Shown one piece after another: positions 1 to 5,695 of a DNA stretch of 17,444 bases. Made by a program: the position numbers and the translations under genes. Position 1 is the first letter of the stretch; every line of letters starts with the position of its first letter. The notes under the pieces were generated by a model. The model was not told the origin of the DNA. It was given only the letters and a program-made list of their open reading frames with translations, and searched no databases. Origin of the DNA: an uncultured Eubacteriales bacterium (lineage in GTDB: Bacteria > Bacillota > Clostridia > Oscillospirales > Oscillospiraceae); assembly GCA_900549865.1 (NCBI GenBank), contig URPU01000049.1, forward strand, positions 1-17,444, given 5' to 3'.

Positions 1-28
1 ACAGCCCCCTTTGCAAGGGGGCCATGAG
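1..28 (-). repeat. G-type palindromic repeat half (cut by window edge)
   Basis: Perfect inverted repeat with arms at 4-11 and 15-22 (GCCCCCTT / AAGGGGGC, 3-nt loop). It matches hairpin 1 of the repeat family seen at 3179-3197, 5638-5656 and 11940-11958. The flank CATGAG is also shared with the copies at 5561 and 11991. Orientation is reversed, so hairpin 2 and the GGGGGATT-type tail would lie left of base 1. Confidence 0.75.
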
Positions 29-144
29 TTTGGCCGCTTTCGTAATGCCCGGTGTGAAGCTTGCAAAATGGCCGAAGGTCTTTTTCACAGACTTCTGGAC
101 TGATGAAGAATATGTGCAGCTATGTAAAGAAATAAGGCAGACCC

Positions 145-204
145 TTGCCTCCCTTGCAAAGGGAGGTGGCGAAAATTCATAAAATTTTTGCCGGTGGGAT
201 TATC
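145..204 (+). repeat. A-type palindromic repeat half downstream of gtrA-family gene
   Basis: Hairpin 1 has arms CCTCCCTT (148-155) and AAGGGAGG (159-166). Hairpin 2 is a 10-bp stem, 168-177 with 183-192, containing one G-T wobble. The tail GGTGGGATT is at 193-201. This is a solo half with no partner half to its right, where the GtrA-family gene ends only 17 nt away. The stretch 29-144 between this half and the one at the left edge holds no gene I can support, only a weak hairpin around 83-104. Confidence 0.8.
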
Positions 205-217
205 CTTTTTGCCGCGG

Positions 218-637
218 TTACTTTGCGCGGGAGTTTGTGTCGATGGTGCCGCCGAAAACGACGAAGCGGTCAAAGAAATACTCCGTGACGAGGTTGAGCA
301 GCATGTTTATCCCCGTGACGAGGTATTCGTTCCACATCAGCCCCTCGGCAAGCCAGCTTCCCAGCACCGTCGAGGCGGGCGTGAAAGCGCAGTAGTACAG
401 CGCAACCAGCGCCATGGCGCGCGGGATGTTGGCGGTGCTGCGGAAGGTGAAGGCGCGGTTGAGCGTGAAGTTCCACACAACGGACAGCACCAGCGCGATA
501 AGATAGCACGGCCAGTACGGCCAGCCGGCAAGCTCGTTGAGCAGCGCGAACGCGCCCAGCTCGATAAGCCCGGCGGAGGCGGAGAACAGCACGAACTTCA
601 GCGCGCGTGCGGCCTCACTGGCTTTGACGGATGACAT
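218..637 (-). CDS. GtrA-family four-helix membrane protein
   Basis: Encodes 139 residues with about four hydrophobic segments. The family-typical stretch VVWNFTLNRAFTFRS lies between the second and third, and a C-terminal YFFDRFVVF segment follows. GtrA-like proteins are small polytopic membrane proteins, proposed to flip or help transfer polyprenyl-linked sugars for polysaccharide or teichoic acid glycosylation; the substrate here cannot be told. I chose the ATG at 637 because a GGGA-containing Shine-Dalgarno site lies about 9 nt upstream. The longer reading frame to 655 would need a TTG start with no ribosome site. The gene stands alone, divergent from pyrR, and ends beside a palindromic repeat half. 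No glycosyltransferase partner is visible in the window. Confidence 0.88.
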   Translation of the reverse strand: MSSVKASEAARALKFVLFSASAGLIELGAFALLNELAGWPYWPCYLIALVLSVVWNFTLNRAFTFRSTANIPRAMALVALYYCAFTPASTVLGSWLAEGLMWNEYLVTGINMLLNLVTEYFFDRFVVFGGTIDTNSRAK

Positions 638-680
638 ATAAACTATTCCCTTCAAAACTTTGAAATATACGGCTGCGCTA

Positions 681-709
681 ATTATTACCTTTTTACTTCA
701 AAAAATCAA
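681..709 (-). promoter_or_regulatory. Candidate sigma-A promoter for the GtrA-family gene
   Basis: On the minus strand a -35-like TTGATT (704-709) is followed after 16-17 nt by TAATAAT (681-687), about 45 nt before the ATG at 637. The region is AT-rich against a GC-rich background. Moderate match only. Confidence 0.5.
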
Positions 710-791
710 TATGCAAAAGCGACAAACTGCGCGCCTTTGAATGCGGCAGCTTGTACAAAGCCACAAGAATGGCGCGCGGCGAAAAAAATGC

Positions 792-820
792 TTGCAATTT
801 TACGGCGCGTCGTGTATACT
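792..820 (+). promoter_or_regulatory. Sigma-A promoter of the pyrR-uraA unit
   Basis: TTGCAA at 792-797 and TATACT at 815-820 are separated by exactly 17 nt. Transcription would start near 827, giving a leader of about 170 nt that contains the PyrR attenuator. Confidence 0.85.
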
Positions 821-834
821 CACAGCGATAAAAA

Positions 835-950
835 AGATTTTTAAGCTGCGGTACAGAGAGACCGGCAAAATCGCTCATAGTATGCATGGGGGCCTTATAG
901 GGGCGCTCTGCATCATGTTGTGTCTTGCCGGGAGGCAGGGCATTTTTTGT
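835..950 (+). promoter_or_regulatory. PyrR-type transcription attenuator
   Basis: Three mutually exclusive helices are readable. First, an anti-antiterminator hairpin CGGT (849-852)/ACCG (861-864) displays ACAGAGAG in its loop, which fits the PyrR-binding loop core (CAGAGAGG-like in Bacillus). Second, an antiterminator in which CCGGCAA (862-868) pairs perfectly with TTGCCGG (925-931). Third, a terminator CTTGCC (924-929)/GGCAGG (934-939) with a GGGA loop, followed by six T at 943-948. PyrR with UMP would hold the first hairpin and free the terminator. The order and overlaps match the known pyr attenuator logic. That PyrR binds here is inferred. Confidence 0.82.
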
Positions 951-999
951 TGCCCGGCACGCCGGATATGCGCCGCTGTATACGGAAGGGGGAGCCGCC

Positions 1000-1536
1000 G
1001 TGAAGCTGAAAGCACAGATAATGGACGAGGCCGCGCTGCGCCGCGCGCTGATGAGGATCTCCCACGAGATCACCGAGAAGAACAAGGGCGTGGACAACGT
1101 CGTGCTTGTCGGCATCCGCCGCCGGGGCGAGCCTATCGCCCGCATGATACAGCAGAACATAGAGAAGATAGAGGGCGTGACCGTTCCCTGCGGCAGTATA
1201 GACATCGGCTTTTACAGGGACGATCTGACGACCATCACGGAAAGCCCCCTTGTGCGCCGGGCGGAGCTCGACTTCGACGTGACGGCGAAGGACGTGGTGC
1301 TGACGGACGACGTGCTGTACACCGGGCGCACGGCGCGCGCCGCGATAGAGGCCGTGTTCTCCTGCGGCCGCCCGCGCAGCATACAGTTCGCGGTGCTGGT
1401 GGACCGCGGGCACAGAGAGCTGCCCATCCGCGCCGACTATGTAGGGAAGAACATCCCCACCTCGCGCAGTGAGCTTGTGGAGGTGCGCCTGCCGGAGTAT
1501 GACGGCGAGACGGGCGTGTTCCTCATGGAGCTGTGA
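1000..1536 (+). CDS. pyrR: Bifunctional pyr operon regulator / uracil phosphoribosyltransferase PyrR
   Basis: The 178-residue product has the expected length for PyrR. It carries the PRPP-binding loop VVLTDDVLYTGRT at residues 99-111 and the conserved N-terminal stretch VGIRRRGEPIA (37-47). Family members bind pyr mRNA in response to UMP/UTP to attenuate pyrimidine genes, and they retain some uracil phosphoribosyltransferase activity. I use the GTG at 1000 because GGAAGGGGGAG sits about 6 nt before it. The frame stays open upstream to a TTG at 925, but that codon lies inside the attenuator terminator and has no ribosome site. The gene is first in a pyrR-uraA unit behind an attenuator that it probably controls itself. 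uraA begins 117 nt downstream on the same strand. Confidence 0.96.
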   Translation: MKLKAQIMDEAALRRALMRISHEITEKNKGVDNVVLVGIRRRGEPIARMIQQNIEKIEGVTVPCGSIDIGFYRDDLTTITESPLVRRAELDFDVTAKDVVLTDDVLYTGRTARAAIEAVFSCGRPRSIQFAVLVDRGHRELPIRADYVGKNIPTSRSELVEVRLPEYDGETGVFLMEL

Positions 1537-1630
1537 GCGCGGAAAAACCATATATGTAACCGGCGCAGGCCGATTATATAAAGCCGCACGGCGCGCGGAC
1601 AAGGCGCGGCGGGCGAAAATTCAATAAAAT

Positions 1631-1650
1631 ATCTACAGAGAGAGGTAAAT
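1631..1650 (+). promoter_or_regulatory. Second PyrR-like motif overlapping the uraA ribosome-binding site
   Basis: The 10-mer TACAGAGAGA at 1634-1643 is identical to 852-861 in the pyrR leader loop. It sits in a weak hairpin, ATCTAC (1631-1636)/GTAAAT (1645-1650), with one C-A mismatch and loop AGAGAGAG. The uraA Shine-Dalgarno AGAGAGG (1639-1645) is inside this site, so protein binding would occlude translation start. The regulatory role is inference. Confidence 0.45.
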
Positions 1651-1653
1651 TGA

Positions 1654-3036
1654 ATGAAAAAAACGACCATCGACGGCCCCATCTATGACGCGCGCGCCCT
1701 CGGCACGCCGCGTATGCTGGTGCTGGGGCTTCAGCACATGTTCGCCATGTTCGGCGCGACAGTCCTCGTTCCGGCGCTGACCGGGCTTAACGTCGCCACG
1801 GCGCTGCTTTTCGCCGGCATCGGCACGCTGCTTTTCCACCTGCTGACCAAGGGCAAGGTCCCCGCGTTCCTGGGCAGCTCCTTCGCCTTCATCGGCGGCT
1901 ATAACGCCATCCGCACTGTCGGCACCGCGGCGGACGGCTCCGCAATTTACAATAACGCGCTTCTCCCCTACGCCTGCTTCGGCGTGCTGATAGCGGGGCT
2001 TATGTACGTGATACTCGCGGCGCTGTTCAAGCTGTTCGGCGTGAAGAAGGTCATGCGCTTCTTCCCGCCCATCGTCACCGGCCCCATCATCATCGCCATC
2101 GGCCTGACGCTCTCCTCCTCCGCAATAAACAACTGCAAGGGCAACTGGCTCGTCGCCGTGGTCGCCATTGCGATAGTAATCGGCTTCAACATGTGGGGCA
2201 AGGGCATGACGAAGATCATTCCCATACTGCTGGGCGTGCTCGGCTCCTACATCTTCGCGCTGATAGTTGACCCGGCGGAGCGCGAGGCCGTTTCCACCGC
2301 CGTGGCGAACGCCGCATGGATAGGCGTGCCCGTCAACTGGAACAGCACCGTGTTCGGCCTGTTCTCCGGCGAGGTCGATACCGCGCTGCTGTGGTCCGCG
2401 GTGTTCACCATCGTTCCCCTTTCCCTTGCCACCATGGTCGAGCATATCGGCGACATCTGCGCCATATCCTCCACCGTCGGCAGAAACTACATGACCGACC
2501 CCGGCTTCCACCGCACGCTCCTCGGCGACGGTCTGGCGACCTCCCTCGCGGCCCTCTTCGGCGGCCCGGCCAACACCACCTACGGCGAGAACACCGGCGT
2601 GCTGGCGCTCTCGAAGGTCTATGACCCGCGCGTCATCCGCATCGCGGCCTGCATCGCCATCCTCGTCTCCTTCTGCCCGAAGTTTGCCGCCCTCGTCTCC
2701 GCCATGCCCACCGCCACCATCGGCGGCGTGTCGCTCATCCTGTACGGCATGATCTCCGCCGTCGGTGTGAGAAACGTCGTGGAGAACCGTGTGGACTTCA
2801 CCAACACCCGCAACGTCATCATCGCGGCGCTCATCCTCGTGCTGTCCATCGGCATCAGCTACTCCGGCAGCATCCAGATCGGCATCGTCAGCCTGTCCGG
2901 CCTCGCCGTCGCCTCCATCGTCGGCATCGCCCTCAACGCTGTCCTGCCCGGCAAGGACTATGAGTTCGAGCAGGAGCACGAAGGCTCCACCTCCGTGGAC
3001 CTCTCCGGCGCGATAAACATGGAAGAGAACCAGTAA
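1654..3036 (+). CDS. uraA: Uracil permease (NCS2/UraA family proton symporter)
   Basis: The 460-residue polytopic membrane protein has NCS2 hallmarks. QHMFAMFGATVLVP lies in the first helix (27-40), and MVEHIGD at 261-267 and TYGENTG at 309-315 carry E263 and E312, equivalent to the uracil-binding glutamates E241 and E290 of E. coli UraA. PTATIGGVSLILYG (352-365) is also typical. It should import uracil with protons for salvage, fitting its place after pyrR. The C-terminal tail (about 435-460) is acidic and probably cytosolic. The start ATG at 1654 has a GAGAGAGG site 8 nt upstream, which may double as a PyrR target. A strong terminator follows 20 nt after the stop, so the unit is bicistronic. 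Pyrimidine versus xanthine specificity rests on the context and on the close match to UraA motifs. Confidence 0.95.
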   Translation: MKKTTIDGPIYDARALGTPRMLVLGLQHMFAMFGATVLVPALTGLNVATALLFAGIGTLLFHLLTKGKVPAFLGSSFAFIGGYNAIRTVGTAADGSAIYNNALLPYACFGVLIAGLMYVILAALFKLFGVKKVMRFFPPIVTGPIIIAIGLTLSSSAINNCKGNWLVAVVAIAIVIGFNMWGKGMTKIIPILLGVLGSYIFALIVDPAEREAVSTAVANAAWIGVPVNWNSTVFGLFSGEVDTALLWSAVFTIVPLSLATMVEHIGDICAISSTVGRNYMTDPGFHRTLLGDGLATSLAALFGGPANTTYGENTGVLALSKVYDPRVIRIAACIAILVSFCPKFAALVSAMPTATIGGVSLILYGMISAVGVRNVVENRVDFTNTRNVIIAALILVLSIGISYSGSIQIGIVSLSGLAVASIVGIALNAVLPGKDYEFEQEHEGSTSVDLSGAINMEENQ

Positions 3037-3056
3037 TAGAAGAGCAAAAAGAATCG

Positions 3057-3090
3057 CCGCCCGGCAGGACAATCTGCCGGGCGGATTTTG
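3057..3090 (+). terminator. Intrinsic terminator of pyrR-uraA
   Basis: Perfect 11-bp GC-rich stem (3057-3067 with 3074-3084), 6-nt loop GACAAT, then ATTTTG. It begins 20 nt after the uraA stop. Confidence 0.9.
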
Positions 3091-3174
3091 TATGCCGGGA
3101 AATATGGGCGATTTATGACCGGCATGGCTCTGTGCATAGACTGTCACTGCTGAGCGCATTACCATTTGCGCGTT

Positions 3175-3350
3175 CATGGCCCCCTTGCAAAGGGGGCGGC
3201 CACATGCATACTTTACGTATGCGATGTGGCGGGGGATTGGCCGCGCAGCTGCGACGGCCGCTTGCGGCTCAGTCTATTTGTGCTGCGGGAAAATCCCTCC
3301 GACAAAAATCTGGCGATTTTTGTCACCTCCCTTTTCAAGGGAGGCAAGAG
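3175..3350 (+). repeat. Complete composite palindromic repeat (G-type half plus A-type half)
   Basis: Left half: hairpin 1 GCCCCCTT/AAGGGGGC (3179-3197), hairpin 2 of 13 bp with one bulged G (3199-3230), tail GGGGGATT (3231-3238). A core of about 53 nt follows. The right half is inverted: tail AATCCCTCC (3292-3300), hairpin 2 with a perfect 9-bp stem (3301-3324), hairpin 1 CCTCCCTT/AAGGGAGG (3326-3344). The two tails face each other. No coding frame with support overlaps it. Confidence 0.85.
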
Positions 3351-3622
3351 TGCGCCCGGCTTTTTACAGAAAGCGATAACTCACGTGCGGCGAACCAAGT
3401 GCGCGGTGTGTCGAGTTTTCCGGGGCATGAGGCCGTTGCGAGCTTTCAGAATCATATGACATATATCCGTATTTTGAAATACGCAGATCAATATACGAAA
3501 ACCGCCGGCACGGGGCGCAGGCCCCGCGCGCAGCGGTCAACTTTGCCCCGGGAATCAGGAAAGAGGAGAGACCGGGGCGGAACAAACGTGCTGGTGTGAG
3601 TGTGATGCGGAGTGTCTGTGGG
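3351..3622. other. Non-coding stretch with several hairpins downstream of the acidic secreted protein gene
   Basis: No supported gene. Visible structures are a 7-bp AT hairpin CGTATTT/AAATACG (about 3469-3484), a GGGGC/GCCCC hairpin (3512-3525), and a GCCCCGG/CCGGGGC hairpin (3545-3578) with a purine-rich loop containing AGAGGAGA. The GGGGC hairpin is followed on the minus strand by GC-rich bases and then TTTT about 11 nt later, so it is only a weak candidate terminator for the gene ending at 3623. Confidence 0.5.
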
Positions 3623-4993
3623 TCAGGACTTCTTCGGCTCCAGATCGTCGAATATTATATCGTCACGCACGTCGATGGTAACATCGCTGTTGTCAATGGC
3701 GTCGTCCGGAACGTCCATGTTCTTATCTTTGGGTACAAAAGCGTCACTGGGCTCAAAGGCGTTGTATTCGCCGCTAGTGTCTTTTTCATAGCCCTCGGGT
3801 GCGGCATCCTTTATAACGTAGGAGTTGCTGTCCATATTATAGTCGAGCAACTCTTCCGCCTTCGGCGTCACATTGTTGAAGTCGATGGTCTTGACGACGT
3901 TGTTCCCCGCGGCGTCGGTCGTTACCTTGATCTTGACCGTTGGAAGGGAATCAAAGTCGAAGTCCTTGTTGGTAAGGGCGCCCATAATGTCGGATTTAAG
4001 AAGCTCATTCCCCGTCTTGCCGGAGGCATCCTTTGCAAGAAAGCTGCCCTCATCATCCAGCCATTCGCCCTCGCTGTTCAAGGGCGGGATCTTGATGTTT
4101 TCGCCGTTTATCCAGACGTAGTACTGGACGCCGTCGTCAATATCCTTCTGGCTGTACGCCAGAGCAAGACTCAGCATGAAAGCACGCTGTCTTGTTATAT
4201 CCGGCTTAACAGGCTCCTCCTCGTCGCCGCCGCCCAAGTCTATGTCGCCGCCGTCCTCGCCGCCCAAATCGATGTCGCCGCCGTCCTCACCTTCCGAATA
4301 GCAAACCCACTCGGAGCCGTCGTCAAGAACAGTGTCGTAGCCGGTAAGGCCATAGTAGTAGAAATAGACGGTGGTGACCTCGGGCCGCTCTATGGACTTC
4401 TCCATATCGAGAGCCTTCACGTCGAGCGCGCGCTTTTCACCGGTGGAACCGCCGGAGGAAGCGGGAGCAGCGCCGCTGCCCGCGTCGCCATAGGCAAAGC
4501 CGCGGATCTTCACATGCAGCTTCACATCGCCCGCATTGCCGAGGTCGAATATATCGTCCACGCTTATGCCGATGGCCGCGCCCTGCTTGAGCGCGCTGAT
4601 AAGACCCTGAACCTCCTTCACCTCATCGGCATTGCCGGTATCCTTGGCGAAGATAACGCCGTCGGCGATATATATCTTTGCATAGTCAAGGCCGAGCTCC
4701 GCCGCCTTATCGCGGCTTTCGCGCAGAAGCTTCGCCGCGGCGAGGTCGGAAAGGCGGATGTAGATATGTCCGTCCTCCGTGCGCGCGTCATAGCTGACGC
4801 CCTCAAGGGTGATATCCTCCGCGCCCAGCTCGTGCATATCCACGGGCGCGGGGTCGGGCAGGCCGACGCCGTAGCTGACGTATTCAAGGGGCAGACCGTC
4901 CTCCGCGGTGTCGGCGAAAGCCGCCGCGCCGAGGGAGAACAACAGCGCAAGGGATAGCGCGAGTGCGAGGGTGAATTTCAACTGCTTTTTCAT
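3623..4993 (-). CDS. Secreted, strongly acidic protein of unknown function
   Basis: I do not recognise a family. The 456-residue product begins with a Sec signal peptide (KK at 2-3, hydrophobic 6-24, probable cleavage after AAAFA at residue 27) with no lipobox Cys. A first soluble block (28-168) contains DGHIYIRLSDLAAAKLL (74-90), faintly like the stalk repeats of secreted Firmicutes proteins. A Gly/Ser/Ala linker (169-190) follows, then an aromatic patch (YFYYYG, 210-215). Next comes a tandem acidic repeat GEDGGDIDLG twice (235-254) running into GGDEEE. The second soluble block extends to the end, with many Asp/Glu (DIIFDDLEP). There are no transmembrane helices after the signal and no sorting motif. 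The ATG at 4993 has GGGAGG 7 nt upstream. The longer frame to 5116 starts upstream of the promoter and is not used. The gene is monocistronic with its own promoter and an upstream terminator. The acidic repeats could bind Ca2+ or cations; this is inference. Confidence 0.85.
   Translation of the reverse strand: MKKQLKFTLALALSLALLFSLGAAAFADTAEDGLPLEYVSYGVGLPDPAPVDMHELGAEDITLEGVSYDARTEDGHIYIRLSDLAAAKLLRESRDKAAELGLDYAKIYIADGVIFAKDTGNADEVKEVQGLISALKQGAAIGISVDDIFDLGNAGDVKLHVKIRGFAYGDAGSGAAPASSGGSTGEKRALDVKALDMEKSIERPEVTTVYFYYYGLTGYDTVLDDGSEWVCYSEGEDGGDIDLGGEDGGDIDLGGGDEEEPVKPDITRQRAFMLSLALAYSQKDIDDGVQYYVWINGENIKIPPLNSEGEWLDDEGSFLAKDASGKTGNELLKSDIMGALTNKDFDFDSLPTVKIKVTTDAAGNNVVKTIDFNNVTPKAEELLDYNMDSNSYVIKDAAPEGYEKDTSGEYNAFEPSDAFVPKDKNMDVPDDAIDNSDVTIDVRDDIIFDDLEPKKS
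4231..4290 (-). repeat. Tandem 30-bp repeat inside the acidic protein gene
   Basis: Copies at 4231-4260 and 4261-4290 differ at 3 of 30 positions by eye. They encode two identical GEDGGDIDLG units, so the differences are synonymous. Confidence 0.9.
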
Positions 4994-5035
4994 CGTGTAC
5001 CTCCCGACGATATAAATATTACATTTCCTGCATTT

Positions 5036-5053
5036 CGCGGACAGTTGTCCGCG
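5036..5053. promoter_or_regulatory. Palindrome in the leader of the acidic protein gene
   Basis: Perfect 8-bp arms CGCGGACA and TGTCCGCG with a 2-nt centre. It lies between the expected transcription start (about 5063, minus) and the ribosome site near 5000. It could be a regulator-binding operator or an mRNA 5' hairpin. Confidence 0.6.
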
Positions 5054-5069
5054 AGCTTTCTCCATGTAC

Positions 5070-5098
5070 AGTATACCTGACAATATGTAATATGTCAA
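5070..5098 (-). promoter_or_regulatory. Consensus sigma-A promoter of the acidic protein gene
   Basis: TTGACA (5093-5098 on minus), a 17-nt spacer and TATACT (5070-5075). The -35 is perfect and the -10 differs by one base from TATAAT. It lies about 75 nt upstream of the ATG. Confidence 0.9.
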
Positions 5099-5130
5099 TG
5101 AAAATCTGGTACACATACCTCAAAACTAGG

Positions 5131-5173
5131 AAAAGAACGCCCCGGCACGTAAGAGAGGAGACGTGCCGGGGCG
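5131..5173 (-). terminator. Strong intrinsic terminator (minus strand)
   Basis: Perfect 13-bp stem, 5161-5173 with 5038+100..5050+100 (that is 5138-5150), with loop at 5151-5160. On the minus strand it is followed by TTCTTTTCC. It would stop read-through from the ABC transporter operon before the next promoter at 5070-5098. Confidence 0.75.
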
Positions 5174-5218
5174 GGTATGCGAAGCGGCCAGCGCCGCGGT
5201 GGGAAACGATATCGAGAG

Positions 5219-5276
5219 AAATCCCTCCGGCCCGGCTCGCGCCGACCCACCTCCCTTTACAAGGGAGGCAAGGGTG
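5219..5276 (-). repeat. A-type palindromic repeat half
   Basis: Tail AATCCCTCC (5220-5228), GC-rich hairpin 2 (5229-5248, core CGGC/GCCG), hairpin 1 CCTCCCTT/AAGGGAGG (5250-5268). It is nearly identical to 5512-5560. No left partner half is visible; the terminator at 5131-5173 occupies that place. Confidence 0.8.
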
Positions 5277-5331
5277 CTGGCTTGGTTATGGCTTCACAGC
5301 ATATATCTTGACCTGTCTGAAAACCAGAAAG

Positions 5332-5349
5332 AAAGACCTTCGGGTCTTT
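5332..5349 (-). terminator. Possible weak terminator hairpin between repeat copies
   Basis: Stem AAAGACC (5332-5338)/GGTCTTT (5343-5349) with a four-base loop (TTCG on the plus strand). On the minus strand it is followed by CTTTCTGGTTTTC. It lies downstream of the transporter operon in the minus direction. Confidence 0.4.
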
Positions 5350-5386
5350 GGCAAATCACTTGCTGTGTGTCATGACCGCGCCATAT

Positions 5387-5566
5387 CATGGCCCCCTTGT
5401 AAAGGGGTCTGGCAATGACATATTTATATGTCATTGGCTGGGGGATTGGCCATTCGGCTGCTGTCGAATTACGTTGAACAGAAAAATATAATTGATCCAT
5501 CCGGCAGGCAGAATCCCTCCGGCTCGGCTTGCGCCGACCCACCTCCCTTTACAAGGGAGGCATGAG
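5387..5566 (+). repeat. Complete composite palindromic repeat (G-type half plus A-type half)
   Basis: Left half: hairpin 1 at 5391-5409 with one mismatch, hairpin 2 at 5411-5438 (12-bp arms with one mismatch, loop TTTA), tail GGGGGATT at 5440-5447. Core about 64 nt. Right half inverted: tail AATCCCTCC at 5512-5520, hairpin 2 at 5521-5540, hairpin 1 at 5542-5560. The arrangement is the same as at 3175-3350. Confidence 0.85.
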
Positions 5567-5633
5567 ACGAAGCGCGGCTTCGGCGCATCCGGCGAGGCGT
5601 TGCGGGCCGCGCGGGCAATAACGCTTGCCATCT

Positions 5634-5695
5634 CATGGCCCCCTTGCAAAGGGGGCTGGCAATGACATATTTATATGTCATTGGCTGGGGGATTT
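5634..5695 (+). repeat. G-type palindromic repeat half abutting the permease stop codon
   Basis: Hairpin 1 at 5638-5656, hairpin 2 at 5658-5685 (identical to 5411-5438), tail GGGGGATT at 5687-5694. The stop codon of the permease gene starts one base later, at 5696. No right partner half follows. The hairpins would lie in the 3' end of the operon mRNA. Confidence 0.85.

Noticed and set aside
145..204. Repeat half as the intrinsic terminator of the GtrA-family gene
   Set aside because: On the minus strand no T-tract follows the hairpins, so termination is not supported by sequence alone.
925..999. N-terminal extension of PyrR from a TTG codon
   Set aside because: The codon is inside the attenuator terminator stem, and the GTG at 1000 has a good ribosome site and matches family length.
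1633..3177. 514-residue minus-strand open frame opposite uraA
   Set aside because: It is antisense to a clear NCS2 permease, its translation is low-complexity (Gly/Asp/His-rich), and it has no ribosome site. It is a by-product of GC-rich codon use.
3166..3599. Short plus-strand open frames after uraA
   Set aside because: They run through palindromic repeats and have no ribosome site or conserved content.
3596..4957. 453-residue plus-strand open frame opposite the secreted acidic protein
   Set aside because: The minus-strand frame has a signal peptide, ribosome site and consensus promoter; the plus-strand frame has none.
5219..5695. Repeat cluster considered as a CRISPR array
   Set aside because: Units alternate in orientation, spacers are irregular, and no cas genes are near.
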